A stretch of DNA of 64,000 nt. Source: DATFVA01 sp963815785. Its GTDB lineage: Bacteria > Bacteroidota > Ignavibacteria > Ignavibacteriales > Ignavibacteriaceae. The position numbers and the translations under genes are program-made. The stretch spans positions 1,178,001 to 1,242,000 of the forward strand of contig CAWFHZ010000007.1 in the NCBI GenBank assembly GCA_963815785.1. Direction: 5' to 3'. Every line of letters begins with the position of its first letter. The stretch's first letter is position 1. This document shows positions 18,633 to 27,699 of the stretch, in pieces. The notes under the pieces were generated by a model that was not told where the DNA came from, did not search any database, and worked only from the letters and a program-made list of their open reading frames with translations.

Positions 18633-19484
18633 TTAATTATATTTAAAAAATCCTTCTCCAGATTTCCTTCCAAACTTTTTAGCTGCAACCATTTTTTTTA
18701 ACAGCGGACATGGTCTGTATTTTGGATCGTTAAATCCTGTGTATAAAACATCCATTATTGCAAGGCAAACATCAAGACCAATAAAATCTGCAAGTGTCAG
18801 AGGTCCCATTGGATGATTCATTCCAAGTTTCATAACTGTGTCAATATCCTCTGCAGAAGCCACACCCTCCATAAGTGAAAAAATAGCTTCGTTTATCATA
18901 GGCATTAATATTCTGTTAGAAATGAATCCCGGATAGTCAAAAACTTCCACGGGCACTTTATCAAGTTTCTGTGCCAATGATTTTATAGTTTGATAGGTTT
19001 CGTCACTTGTAGAATAACCCCTGATGATTTCAACAAGTTTCATTACAGGAACAGGGTTCATGAAATGCATACCGATAAATTTATCAGGTCTGGTTGCGGA
19101 TGATAGTTCGGTTATTGAAATAGAAGACGTATTTGAAGCGAATATCGATTCGGGTTTAATTATAGATTGTAATATATTGAAAATATTAAGCTTAACTTCC
19201 TTATTCTCATAGATTGCTTCTATAATAAGATCCGAATCCGGCGGTGTATTTTCAACGCCAATTATCTTATGGATATTCTTCAGAGTTGATTGTTTATCCT
19301 GCTCTGAAATAGTTTCTTTTTTAACCTGTCGTTCCAGGTTTTTAGTAATAGTTGATAGAGCTTTTTCAGCTAATTCATTATTCATTTCAACCAGATTTAC
19401 CTGAAATCCCTTTAAAGCAAATACGTGCGTGATTCCGTTCCCCATCGTTCCCCCGCCGATTACTGAGACTTTTTTAATTTCCAT
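18633..19484 (-). CDS. hbd: 3-hydroxybutyryl-CoA dehydrogenase
   Basis: The 283-aa protein has the N-terminal NAD-binding loop GGGTMGNGI and the 3-hydroxyacyl-CoA dehydrogenase signature. The catalytic His is in IGMHFMNPVPVMKLVE, and the C-terminal dimerisation domain contains NHPMGPLTLADFIGLD. Its length matches short-chain 3-hydroxybutyryl-CoA dehydrogenases without a hydratase domain. It reduces acetoacetyl-CoA or works in beta-oxidation together with the thiolase that starts 4 bases upstream in the same operon. Confidence 0.93.
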   Translation of the reverse strand: MEIKKVSVIGGGTMGNGITHVFALKGFQVNLVEMNNELAEKALSTITKNLERQVKKETISEQDKQSTLKNIHKIIGVENTPPDSDLIIEAIYENKEVKLNIFNILQSIIKPESIFASNTSSISITELSSATRPDKFIGMHFMNPVPVMKLVEIIRGYSTSDETYQTIKSLAQKLDKVPVEVFDYPGFISNRILMPMINEAIFSLMEGVASAEDIDTVMKLGMNHPMGPLTLADFIGLDVCLAIMDVLYTGFNDPKYRPCPLLKKMVAAKKFGRKSGEGFFKYN

Positions 19485-19487
19485 TTT

Positions 19488-20675
19488 TTATCTCCCGTTT
19501 TTATGGTTTTTTACTATTAAAGCAGAGGCTTCTCCCCCACCAATACATAATGATGCAAGTCCATATTCAGAATTGCGTTTTTTCATTTCATGAATAAGTG
19601 TAACTAAAATTCTTGCTCCGCTTGCTCCAATCGGATGACCAATTGCGATGGCGCCACCATTCACATTAATTTTAGAATTATCTAACCCGAGAATTTTATT
19701 AACAGCTAATGAGACTACTGCAAAAGCTTCATTAATTTCAAAAAGATCTATATTGTCTTTTGTAAGGCCGGCTTTTTTTAGTACTTTCTCTATTGCATCA
19801 GCAGGCGCAGTTGTAAAATCTATCGGAGCTTTGGCAGCGGAACTTTGCGCAACAATTTCGACCAAGGGGACTAATCCAAGCTCTTTTGCTTTATCTTCGC
19901 TCATTACTAATAAAGCTGCTGAACCATCATTAATGCTTGAGGCATTAGCCGCGGTTACGACACCATTTTTATCGAATACAGGTTTTAGTGTTGATATCTT
20001 TTCAAATATTACTCTTCCTGGCTCTTCATCATTATCAAAAAAGGTTTCTCCTGATTTTGTCTTCAATCCAACTTTAATAATTTCATCTTTAAATTTACCA
20101 GCTTTCTGAGCATCAAGTGCTTTACGATATGAATTCGTTGCAAATTCATCAAGCTCCTCACGTTTAAATGAAAAATCGCGTGCACAAGACTCAGCACAAT
20201 TACCCATGTGAATATTATTATATACATCCCACAATCCATCTTTAATCATTGAATCAATTATCTCTCCATTGCCCAATCTATAACCTGATCGTGCTTTTGG
20301 AAGAAGGTAAGGAGCGTTAGTCATGCTTTCCTGACCACCAGCAATGATAATATCCGCATCACCTAAAGCAATTGCCTGTTGTGCAAGCATAACCGCTTTT
20401 AATCCGCTACCGCACATTTTATTTATTGTTAGACATTCAGTTTTTTCTGATAAACCCGCAAATATTGCTGCTTGTCTGCCGGGTGCCTGCCCCTGACCAC
20501 CGGTTAATACATTACCCATAATAACTTCATCAACAATATTGCTGTCAAGTTTTGTGTCTTCAATAATTCCCTTAATAGCCATGCTTCCAAGCTGGGCAGC
20601 ACTAAAGGATGAAAGTGCACCGTTAAATGATCCCACCGGTGTTCTTTTTGCTGCAGTTATAACTACTTTTCGCAT
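19488..20675 (-). CDS. Acetyl-CoA acetyltransferase (thiolase)
   Basis: A 395-aa thiolase. The acyl-accepting cysteine is in NKMCGSGLKAV near residue 88, and the other catalytic elements are NEAFA, GGAIAIGHPIGASGAR and CIGGGEA near the C-terminus. It condenses or cleaves acetoacetyl-CoA. The neighbour hbd suggests C4 acyl-CoA metabolism or fatty-acid breakdown. AGGAG lies four bases before the ATG. The 95-base upstream gap shows no clear promoter. Confidence 0.94.
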   Translation of the reverse strand: MRKVVITAAKRTPVGSFNGALSSFSAAQLGSMAIKGIIEDTKLDSNIVDEVIMGNVLTGGQGQAPGRQAAIFAGLSEKTECLTINKMCGSGLKAVMLAQQAIALGDADIIIAGGQESMTNAPYLLPKARSGYRLGNGEIIDSMIKDGLWDVYNNIHMGNCAESCARDFSFKREELDEFATNSYRKALDAQKAGKFKDEIIKVGLKTKSGETFFDNDEEPGRVIFEKISTLKPVFDKNGVVTAANASSINDGSAALLVMSEDKAKELGLVPLVEIVAQSSAAKAPIDFTTAPADAIEKVLKKAGLTKDNIDLFEINEAFAVVSLAVNKILGLDNSKINVNGGAIAIGHPIGASGARILVTLIHEMKKRNSEYGLASLCIGGGEASALIVKNHKNGR

Positions 20676-20770
20676 TTTCTCCTCTTAATTAATTTTTCGA
20701 TTTAAAAAATAAAAATAATCAAAAATCGTTAAACAATCAGGGGAATCGTTTCCAGGAATGATTTAAAAAA

Positions 20771-21889
20771 TTATCTCTGTGTAAGAAGAGATAATTCGGT
20801 TATAATATTTAATGTCAGGGTATTTAGATTAATATTATTTTTTAATAAAGAAGCAAATCTATCCAGAATAAATACAATTTTATTAAGTCCCACATCGGAA
20901 AATTTCAGATCGAATTTCTGTAGTGTCTCCTCATAATCCTCAAAAAAATAATTTCCGGCTTGTGATCTGTATTTTTGAAGATCATTCAACCATGAAATTA
21001 ACATTTGCACTATAACTTTATACGAGTCACTTCCCTGCTCATTTGTAACTGATGCAAATTCCTCAAATGCGGAATTGAATCTTCTTCCAAATGAATACCT
21101 TAGTATTAAAATTGTTTTTTCCTTTAATACAGTAAAATCGTACTGCTGCAGATTAATAGCATTGGATATTGATCCGTTCGAAAAAGGAGCCACTAATTTT
21201 GCAATTTTCTTTTCAATACCGAAATTGGTAACAAGTATTTTTTCAACATCCTGAGTTTTTAAAGGCAAAAAATTAATTAACCAGCATCGCGATCTGATAG
21301 TTTCTCTCAGCTGTTCCGGATATGGAGTCGTAAGAATGAATATTATTCCTCCCGGAGGTTCTTCTAAATTTTTTAATAGTGCATTTTGAGATTCTTCATT
21401 CATAAGATGAGCATTTGAAATCAAAACGAACCGGAATTTAACATCGCTGTATTCCATGGAAAGAAATTTCCTGATATCACGTATACTGCTGATCTTTATT
21501 TGGGTGGCTTTGGGAATTTTGACTTTGTAGTAGGGGTTCCCGATTTTTTCAAATAATTCAGACTTGATTAGTTCATTTTCTTCCCCGGTTAATTTTTCCA
21601 TTGGTCCGCTTGATTCGGTTTCATTTTTACCCCTGGGAAGCGGGAAAATATATTTAACATAGGGCTCGTTTAAATTCTGAATGTGCTGATTGATATGCTG
21701 TTGTAATTCGGGTTTGGAGTGATTTGTATTTAAAGCCTGAGCAAATCGTATCGCCGTAAATTCTTTACCAACTCCTTCATTTCCTTTAAATAAAAATGCG
21801 TGTGGAATTTTATCAGAGTTGACTAATGAACTTAAAATAAGTTTTACAGGTTCTTGTCCGTAAATTCCAGACCAAATGTCTTTATTCAT
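20771..21889 (-). CDS. holB: DNA polymerase III delta' / clamp-loader subunit
   Basis: The 372-aa AAA+ protein matches HolB/DnaX-like clamp-loader subunits. The P-loop is FKGNEGVGKEFTA, followed by VKFRFVLISNAHLMNEESQNALLKNLEEPP with the Walker B-like region and the SRC motif in TIRSRCWLI. The classic four-cysteine zinc module of DnaX is missing, which favours delta'. It helps load the beta clamp. It starts immediately after the terminator that closes the DUF2795 gene, so it probably has its own promoter. Confidence 0.88.
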   Translation of the reverse strand: MNKDIWSGIYGQEPVKLILSSLVNSDKIPHAFLFKGNEGVGKEFTAIRFAQALNTNHSKPELQQHINQHIQNLNEPYVKYIFPLPRGKNETESSGPMEKLTGEENELIKSELFEKIGNPYYKVKIPKATQIKISSIRDIRKFLSMEYSDVKFRFVLISNAHLMNEESQNALLKNLEEPPGGIIFILTTPYPEQLRETIRSRCWLINFLPLKTQDVEKILVTNFGIEKKIAKLVAPFSNGSISNAINLQQYDFTVLKEKTILILRYSFGRRFNSAFEEFASVTNEQGSDSYKVIVQMLISWLNDLQKYRSQAGNYFFEDYEETLQKFDLKFSDVGLNKIVFILDRFASLLKNNINLNTLTLNIITELSLLTQR

Positions 21890-21895
21890 GTCGGC

Positions 21896-21918
21896 AATAA
21901 AAAAGCGCCAGAGCGCTT
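21896..21918 (-). terminator. Rho-independent terminator overlapping the DUF2795 stop codon
   Basis: On the minus strand AAGCGC-TCTG-GCGCTT is followed by TTTTATT. The first arm begins inside the TAA stop of the DUF2795 gene. The structure separates that gene from holB. Confidence 0.8.
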
Positions 21919-22138
21919 AATAATCATCTTCATTATAAAAGAAATCCTCATCGGAAGGATAATCCGGCCAGATATCTTCAATTGATTCATAAGGTTCATC
22001 GGAATCTTCAAGTTCATGAAGATTCTCAATTACTTCATACGGTGCCCCAATTCGGTCAGCATATTCAATTAATTCATCTTTTGTAGCAGGCCAGGGTGCA
22101 TCATCAAGAAATGCTGCCAGCTCTACTGTCCATATCAT
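21917..22138 (-). CDS. DUF2795 family small protein
   Basis: A 73-aa acidic protein with the DUF2795 pattern: an N-terminal helix (VELAAFLDDA), then WPATKDELIEYADRIGAPYEVIENLHEL, and a tail rich in Asp, Glu and Tyr. The family is small, widespread in Chlorobi/Bacteroidota and Actinobacteria, and has no firm function. It lies 22 bases after the M23 peptidase gene and is closed by a terminator overlapping its stop codon. Confidence 0.85.
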   Translation of the reverse strand: MIWTVELAAFLDDAPWPATKDELIEYADRIGAPYEVIENLHELEDSDEPYESIEDIWPDYPSDEDFFYNEDDY

Positions 22139-22160
22139 ACTTTAATTCTCCACAAAAAGT

Positions 22161-23087
22161 TTATTCTTTACTTGCAACTGCAAAGAAATTTACGTCATCA
22201 AAGAAAAAATCTTCAGGATCCAGTTTCACTCCGTTATGTTCAACTTCGTAATGCAGATGAGGACCAGTTGAAAGTCCTGAAGTACCAGATTTAGCTATTT
22301 CAACACCTCTTTTAACCTTCTGCCCTTCTTTAACTTCAATTCGCGACAGATGTCCATAAACAGTTTTATATCCAAACCCATGATCTATTTCAATACAGAG
22401 CCCATATCCCCCTTTTCTTCCAACGAAATCAATTTTACCATCGCCGGAAGCATGAACGGGAGTACCTATATTAGTAATTATGTCTACCCCCTCGTGCATT
22501 CTTCTTATCTTTAATATTGGATGCATTCTCATTCCAAACTCATTACCTATTTCACCCGTACAGGGTTTAATTGCAGGTAAACATTCAAATAGTTTTTCAT
22601 TTTGTTTCAGTTTCTTCGATATCTCAACGTACTGATCTTTTTCAAACTCAACTTTTCTACTAACCTCATCAACATAAGACAGAGCTGATTTAAGATCGGC
22701 AGCTAAATCAGTATTAATAAAATCTAGATCATTATCGAAATAACCACCACCTACACCAACCTGTCTTTCTTCTTCTGAGACCGGTGGAAGATCGGCTGCT
22801 ATTCTCAGAGTGTTATTTTCATTTACAAGGCTGTCAAGTTCTGTATCCAGTTTCTTGTAAAGTGAAGCAGTTTCAGTAATTTTGTTTTTAAGGTAGTTGT
22901 TCTCTTCTTCAAGGGTGGACAAGCTCTTTCCTGAGCCCGTAACTTCTGAGATAAATCTTAATGTACCATAAACAGTAGCTGTTAAAATTAAAACCGCAGC
23001 AAAAAAGTATAAAACAAGCTTTTTCTTAAAGTTTTTTACTTCTAAAAATTGAAGTTTAGAACTGGAGAAGTAGTATAGTTTCTTCAT
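22161..23087 (-). CDS. M23 family metallopeptidase
   Basis: The 308-aa protein has a cytoplasmic N-terminus, one membrane helix (about 25-45) and a coiled coil (about 55-175). The C-terminal lysostaphin-like domain has zinc ligands visible in MHEGVDI and HLHYEV. Such proteins cut or recognise peptidoglycan crosslinks at the cell envelope. The catalytic ligands look intact, so this is probably an active endopeptidase instead of an EnvC-like activator. A promoter with TTGACA precedes it. Confidence 0.9.
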   Translation of the reverse strand: MKKLYYFSSSKLQFLEVKNFKKKLVLYFFAAVLILTATVYGTLRFISEVTGSGKSLSTLEEENNYLKNKITETASLYKKLDTELDSLVNENNTLRIAADLPPVSEEERQVGVGGGYFDNDLDFINTDLAADLKSALSYVDEVSRKVEFEKDQYVEISKKLKQNEKLFECLPAIKPCTGEIGNEFGMRMHPILKIRRMHEGVDIITNIGTPVHASGDGKIDFVGRKGGYGLCIEIDHGFGYKTVYGHLSRIEVKEGQKVKRGVEIAKSGTSGLSTGPHLHYEVEHNGVKLDPEDFFFDDVNFFAVASKE

Positions 23088-23099
23088 ATTAGGTTGCGG

Positions 23100-23128
23100 A
23101 ATCTATGAAAATAAGGTGTATTTGTCAA
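23100..23128 (-). promoter_or_regulatory. Candidate sigma-70-type promoter before the M23 gene
   Basis: On the minus strand TTGACA (23123-23128) lies 17 bases before TAGATT (23100-23105), about 13 bases from the M23 ATG. The -35 box is perfect and the -10 box matches four of six positions. It is the E. coli-like type, not the TAnnTTTG type. Confidence 0.45.
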
Positions 23129-23147
23129 GTGGAACATTTCGTCATAT

Positions 23148-24161
23148 CTATTCAAAATCGTGCTCAAAATAATCAATTCCTCTGTGATCCTCGTCAATTT
23201 CTCCATTTAGAATTTTATTTAATCTTTTCTGAAAAACCTTTGCGGCATCATGCCCATAATGTTTGAGTAAATAGTGTAGTGCAATTACTTCGGAAATAAC
23301 GGTGATATTTTTACCGGGAATAATAGGCAATTTTACGTATGGAATATCATTATTGAGAATTTTTACGAAACTTTCGTCCAATCCGGTTCTTGTATATTCC
23401 GCTTTTTCGTCCCAAATTTCCAGTTCTACAATAACCTCTAATCTTTTTTGGTAGCGAATTGCCCGAATTCCAAACATTCTCTCAATATCCAGGATTCCTA
23501 ATCCCCTTATTTCCATAAAATGTTTAGAAATATTCGTGCCGGCACCCATCAAAATACCTTCACCCTTTTTAGTGAGAATAATAACGTCGTCTCCTACCAA
23601 TCGATGCCCGCGCTCTATCAAATCCAACGCAACCTCGCTCTTCCCTATTCCAGACTTCCCAACAAATAATATCCCTACTCCATAAACATCCACAAGAGAG
23701 CCATGAATGGATACCTGGTGACTAAACTGATCGTCAAGAAAATCACTGATTAAGTAGATTAATTTTGTTGTCGGCTGCACAGAACCGAAAACCGGTATGT
23801 GATGAGTATTTGCCAAGTCAAGTAATAACTGCGAGGGATGATTATTATCGGTAAGAATTATGCATGGGATATCAAAATTAAATAGCCTATCCAGAGATTC
23901 TGTTTTCTTTTTGTCATTTAGTTGGGCAAGATATTGAATTTCAGTATTTCCAAACACCTGTACCCTGTTATAAGAGAACAGATCAACAAAACCAGCTAAA
24001 GCAAGTCCGGGTCTGTGCAGGTTCTGATCATAGACTTTCCTGCTGAACCCGGACTTATCTGAAAATAACTTAAGCTTAAAAAGTTCTTTGCAATTTTTGT
24101 AAAGAAACTCTATTGTTATAAATTCTTTTCTTGTAATAGATTTTTGATCTATTTTAATCAT
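23148..24161 (-). CDS. hprK: HPr kinase/phosphorylase
   Basis: The 337-aa protein has the N-terminal DRTGG-like domain and the catalytic domain of HprK/P. His153 sits in HGSLVDVYG, the P-loop GKSGIGKS is at 168-175, and GDDVI follows. The family signature MEIRGLGILDIERMFG and the C-terminal PGKNITVISEVIALHY are both present. It phosphorylates and dephosphorylates a serine of HPr-like proteins. No PTS gene lies in the window. It overlaps the stop of hpf by 4 bases (ATGA), so the two are translated together. Confidence 0.94.
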   Translation of the reverse strand: MIKIDQKSITRKEFITIEFLYKNCKELFKLKLFSDKSGFSRKVYDQNLHRPGLALAGFVDLFSYNRVQVFGNTEIQYLAQLNDKKKTESLDRLFNFDIPCIILTDNNHPSQLLLDLANTHHIPVFGSVQPTTKLIYLISDFLDDQFSHQVSIHGSLVDVYGVGILFVGKSGIGKSEVALDLIERGHRLVGDDVIILTKKGEGILMGAGTNISKHFMEIRGLGILDIERMFGIRAIRYQKRLEVIVELEIWDEKAEYTRTGLDESFVKILNNDIPYVKLPIIPGKNITVISEVIALHYLLKHYGHDAAKVFQKRLNKILNGEIDEDHRGIDYFEHDFE

Positions 24162-24460
24162 TTAACCCTAACGATTTTTTTTGTTTTAATTTTCTTAAGC
24201 TGACGTGATATTTTTTCAGTTGCAGCATTTATGGATTTTTTAAAATCATCACTATCTTCTTTTGCTACAATTGTATGACCGGGTATTACTAAGTTTATTT
24301 CTGCACTCTTAATGCTATCTTTACTATTCTGAAAACTAAGAATTACTTCTGCGCTAAGTATATCATCATTATATTTGCTGAGAGAGGAAACCTCATCTTT
24401 AATAAAATCTTTTAGTGTATCATGTGCCTTAAATCTGCGGGCAGTTATTGTGATGTTCAT
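24158..24460 (-). CDS. hpf: Ribosome hibernation-promoting factor (short form)
   Basis: The 100-aa protein has the HPF/RaiA fold (MNITITARRF, then LSKYNDDILSAEVILSF and HTIVAKEDSDDFKKSINAATEKISRQL). It lacks the C-terminal dimerisation domain of long HPF, so it is the short form. It binds the decoding region of idle ribosomes in stationary phase. ATG 24460 is chosen because GGAGGA sits directly before it; the longer frame would place that site inside the coding region. It is linked to hprK by a 4-base overlap. Confidence 0.9.
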   Translation of the reverse strand: MNITITARRFKAHDTLKDFIKDEVSSLSKYNDDILSAEVILSFQNSKDSIKSAEINLVIPGHTIVAKEDSDDFKKSINAATEKISRQLKKIKTKKIVRVK

Positions 24461-24464
24461 ATTT

Positions 24465-24470
24465 TCCTCC
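24465..24470 (-). promoter_or_regulatory. hpf: Shine-Dalgarno site deciding the hpf start
   Basis: GGAGGA on the minus strand lies four bases before ATG 24460. It rules out the in-frame TTG at 24472. Confidence 0.8.
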
Positions 24471-24478
24471 AAGTTTGT

Positions 24479-25363
24479 TTAAGATTTAGGATGCGACTTT
24501 TTATAAGTACTTTTCAATCGTTCGATGCTGACATGCGTGTAGATCTGCGTAGTTGAGAGATTTTCATGTCCAAGTATTTCCTTAACTGCTCTGAGTTCTG
24601 CCCCATTATCAAGCATATGAGTTGCTGCACTGTGCCTGAGAATATGAGGACTTTTCTTTTTTACATCTGAAACAATTGAGAGGTACTTATTAACTATTCT
24701 GTGAACATAGCGGGGATAAATTCTTTTTCCGGAATCGGTTAAAATCAGTGGTTGTTTGCCATTAATATTTTCTCTTTTTTGAAGATACTCACGAACTACC
24801 TGAACCGATTTATTTCCCACAGGTACAATTCGTGTTTTGTTTCCCTTTCCTAAAACTTTCAAAGTTTTATTCGAAAGATCCAGGTCCTCCATATTTAAAC
24901 CACATAACTCGGAAACCCTTATTGCACAACCATAAAGAAGCTCAATAATTATCATCACCAGTTCAGGATTATTTGCATTCTTTTTTGCCTCTTCATATGT
25001 GGAAAGGATAATATCCGTTGATAATATCTCTGGTAGTTCTCTACAAGTTTTAGGATTATGAATACCAGCGGAAGGAATTGTTTCTATTATATTATTTTGG
25101 AAAGAATATTTGAATAAAGATCTGATCGAGGCAAGTTTTCTGGAAATCGAATTCTTGTTCAGTTCATTATTACTGTTAAGTAGAGAGAGATATGATTTAA
25201 TAAACTTCTCACTAATTGTTTCTATTTCAATATGATTGTGATCGATACAGTAAGAAGTAAAATCTGCCAGATCACTTCTGTAAGATTTGATCGTGTTATC
25301 AGAGTAGCGTCTGATATTTTGAAGTTCGCTTAGAAATATATTGGAAACCTTGCGAATTTCCAT
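24479..25363 (-). CDS. Tyrosine recombinase, XerC/XerD type
   Basis: A 294-aa tyrosine recombinase of XerC/D length. The N-terminal SAM-like DNA-binding domain covers residues 1-95. The full catalytic set follows: Arg149 (GCAIRVSEL), Lys173 (LGKGNK), His240 and Arg243 (HILRHSAATHM), His266 (LGHENLSTTQIY) and nucleophile Tyr275. It probably resolves chromosome dimers at dif. It starts one base after topA in the topA-xer-hpf-hprK string. No integron or phage features surround it. XerC versus XerD cannot be settled here. Confidence 0.92.
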   Translation of the reverse strand: MEIRKVSNIFLSELQNIRRYSDNTIKSYRSDLADFTSYCIDHNHIEIETISEKFIKSYLSLLNSNNELNKNSISRKLASIRSLFKYSFQNNIIETIPSAGIHNPKTCRELPEILSTDIILSTYEEAKKNANNPELVMIIIELLYGCAIRVSELCGLNMEDLDLSNKTLKVLGKGNKTRIVPVGNKSVQVVREYLQKRENINGKQPLILTDSGKRIYPRYVHRIVNKYLSIVSDVKKKSPHILRHSAATHMLDNGAELRAVKEILGHENLSTTQIYTHVSIERLKSTYKKSHPKS

Positions 25364-27682
25364 TTAATCCTTTTCTATCTCTTCTAATATTACCTCTTCC
25401 CCACAAACAGGGCATCTAAGATAATTTCCTTTTTTAACTGAATATCTTTTTTCCATATAAGCTGAATCTTTATTTGGACATTCTTCAGGAATAGGTCTAT
25501 ACCAGCTTACAAAATCACAATCAGGAAATCTTGAGCAGCCATAGAATAATTTTCCACGTTTTGATTTCCTTTCTACAACATCGCCTTCCTTGCATTTAGG
25601 ACAACTTACTCCCAGTGTAATATTTTTTATAAAATCACACTCTGGATAACGTTCACATCCAATAAATCTTCCGAACTTTCCGTTCCTGTAAATTGTTCGT
25701 GCGCCGCACTTTTCACAATTTTCTCCGGTGTATTCGGGTTCCTGATTTTGGGCAGCCATCTCTTTTAGTGATTTTATATTCTTGCAATCAGGATAGTTAC
25801 TGCACGCAAGAAATTTACCAAATCTCCCAACTTTAATCACCATTTCGTGGCCGCATAGATCACAATAAATTTTCTCAACTTTATCTTCAACTTCTTTAAG
25901 TGCAAGAGAGAATGGCTTATAAAAATCATTTAATACATTTACGTATTGATTATCTCCCTGGGCTATCTGGTCTAATTCGCTTTCCATTGCCGCTGTAAAA
26001 TCTTCATTAATAATATTAGGGAAATTCTTCACAAGTATATTGTTTACAGTATTCCCCAGTTCAGTAGGAAATAACTTTCTTTCTGTCTGGTTAACATACT
26101 TCCTATCCTGAATTGTGCTGACAATAGAAGAGTAAGTACTCGGTCTCCCGATTCCTTTACTTTCAAGTTCCTTTATCAAAGAACTTTCTGTAAAGCGTGC
26201 AGGAGGTCTGGTGAAATGCTGAGTTTTATATAACTCGTTTAAAAGCAGATTATCTCCTTTTTCGATTCCCAAAGGAATCTTTTCGTTTCGATATTCTTCC
26301 TTTTCTTCAGCACCATCTTTCTTTTCCGAAATTTCTTCATAAATTTTCTGGTAACCCATAAACTTTACTGCATTACCAAAAGCTTTAAATAGAAATTCAT
26401 CTGCAGATATTTCAATAACCGTTGTTTCAAATATAGCAGGCTTCATTTGAGATGCAATAAATCTTTTCCAGATTAATTCATAAACCTGAAAGGATTTTTT
26501 ATCGAGAAATTCTTTTACAGTTTCGGGTGGGAACTCAAGTGAAGTAGGTCTGATTGCTTCGTGTGCATCCTGAACATTATCTTTTTTCTTATCGTACAAG
26601 TTAGGTGTATCGGGAAGAAATTCGGATCCAAAATTGTTTTTAATCAGATCCCTTACAACCGGAAGAATTTCTTCACTAATTCTGGTAGAATCTGTACGCA
26701 TATATGTTATAAGTCCCTGCGTTCCGGCTTTCCCTAATTCAACGCCTTCATATAACCTTTGAGCAATCATCATTGTCTGTTTCGGACGCATCCTAAGTCT
26801 TCTCGATACTTCCTGTTGCAGAGTGCTAGTTATAAAAGGTGCCGCAGGATTTCTTTTCGTGTTTCTCTTTGAAATGTTTGTAACATTAAAGTCTTTTTTA
26901 TTTTCTATTTGCTTAAAATAATTTGAAGAGGTTTTTTCATCGCCTAAGTTAATATACTCCTCAAGAAACTCTACCCATTCTTTTTCATTCATTTCAGGTT
27001 TAGGTGGAATCCTGATATCTTTCCCATCAATACTGAAAAGTTTTGCTTTGAATATTTCATTTTTATCTGTTTTAAAAACTGCCCAGATTGACCAATACTC
27101 TGTGGTAATAAATTTATCGATTTCCGCTTCTCTGTCGCAAATAAGTTTGAGAGCGACAGATTGAACTCTACCTGCAGATAAAGAGCTGCTCCCGGATAGT
27201 TCGATAATTGCTTTCCAGAGAAACGGGCTGATCTGGTAACCTATTATTCTGTCCATTACCCTTCGCGCCCGCTGAGAACTCACAAGATTAATGTTAATTG
27301 AACGTGGGTTCTTCATTGCTTTCTGAACCCCGGTTTTAGTTATCTCATTAAATAAAACACGGAAAACATTTGAATCCACATTGCCATTTAAGATATCTGC
27401 AATATCCTGCGCTATAGCTTCACCTTCACGATCAGGGTCAGTAGCAATGTAAATGTTTTTACTCTTGGCAGCGAGTGATTTGATTTTTTTTACGGTATCG
27501 CCTTTACCACGAATTGTTACAAATTGTGGTTTGAAATCATTTTCCAGATCAACACCAAGCTTGGTTTTTGGGAGATTACGCAGGTGACCAATAGTTGCTT
27601 CAACGTGATAATCTTTTCCTAAATATTTATTAATAGTTTTTGCCTTGGCGGGTGACTCTACCAGCACTAAATTCTTACTCAT
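25364..27682 (-). CDS. topA: DNA topoisomerase I
   Basis: The 772-aa type IA topoisomerase has an N-terminal Toprim domain (VESPAKAKTI, then ATDPDREGEAIA). The active-site tyrosine is Tyr327 in LITYMRTDS. The C-terminus carries zinc-ribbon repeats with paired cysteines starting near residue 590 (CDLCGHE, CEKCGAR, CPKCKEG), plus a last cysteine-rich segment (CPVCGEE). It relaxes negative supercoils. The protein is complete and of usual length. Confidence 0.97.
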   Translation of the reverse strand: MSKNLVLVESPAKAKTINKYLGKDYHVEATIGHLRNLPKTKLGVDLENDFKPQFVTIRGKGDTVKKIKSLAAKSKNIYIATDPDREGEAIAQDIADILNGNVDSNVFRVLFNEITKTGVQKAMKNPRSININLVSSQRARRVMDRIIGYQISPFLWKAIIELSGSSSLSAGRVQSVALKLICDREAEIDKFITTEYWSIWAVFKTDKNEIFKAKLFSIDGKDIRIPPKPEMNEKEWVEFLEEYINLGDEKTSSNYFKQIENKKDFNVTNISKRNTKRNPAAPFITSTLQQEVSRRLRMRPKQTMMIAQRLYEGVELGKAGTQGLITYMRTDSTRISEEILPVVRDLIKNNFGSEFLPDTPNLYDKKKDNVQDAHEAIRPTSLEFPPETVKEFLDKKSFQVYELIWKRFIASQMKPAIFETTVIEISADEFLFKAFGNAVKFMGYQKIYEEISEKKDGAEEKEEYRNEKIPLGIEKGDNLLLNELYKTQHFTRPPARFTESSLIKELESKGIGRPSTYSSIVSTIQDRKYVNQTERKLFPTELGNTVNNILVKNFPNIINEDFTAAMESELDQIAQGDNQYVNVLNDFYKPFSLALKEVEDKVEKIYCDLCGHEMVIKVGRFGKFLACSNYPDCKNIKSLKEMAAQNQEPEYTGENCEKCGARTIYRNGKFGRFIGCERYPECDFIKNITLGVSCPKCKEGDVVERKSKRGKLFYGCSRFPDCDFVSWYRPIPEECPNKDSAYMEKRYSVKKGNYLRCPVCGEEVILEEIEKD

Positions 27683-27699
27683 AACTTACCAGTTTCTTC

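Noticed and set aside
24479..25363. Integrase of a mobile element
   Set aside because: Length and residues fit XerC/D, and it sits in a housekeeping operon with no attachment sites or cargo genes.
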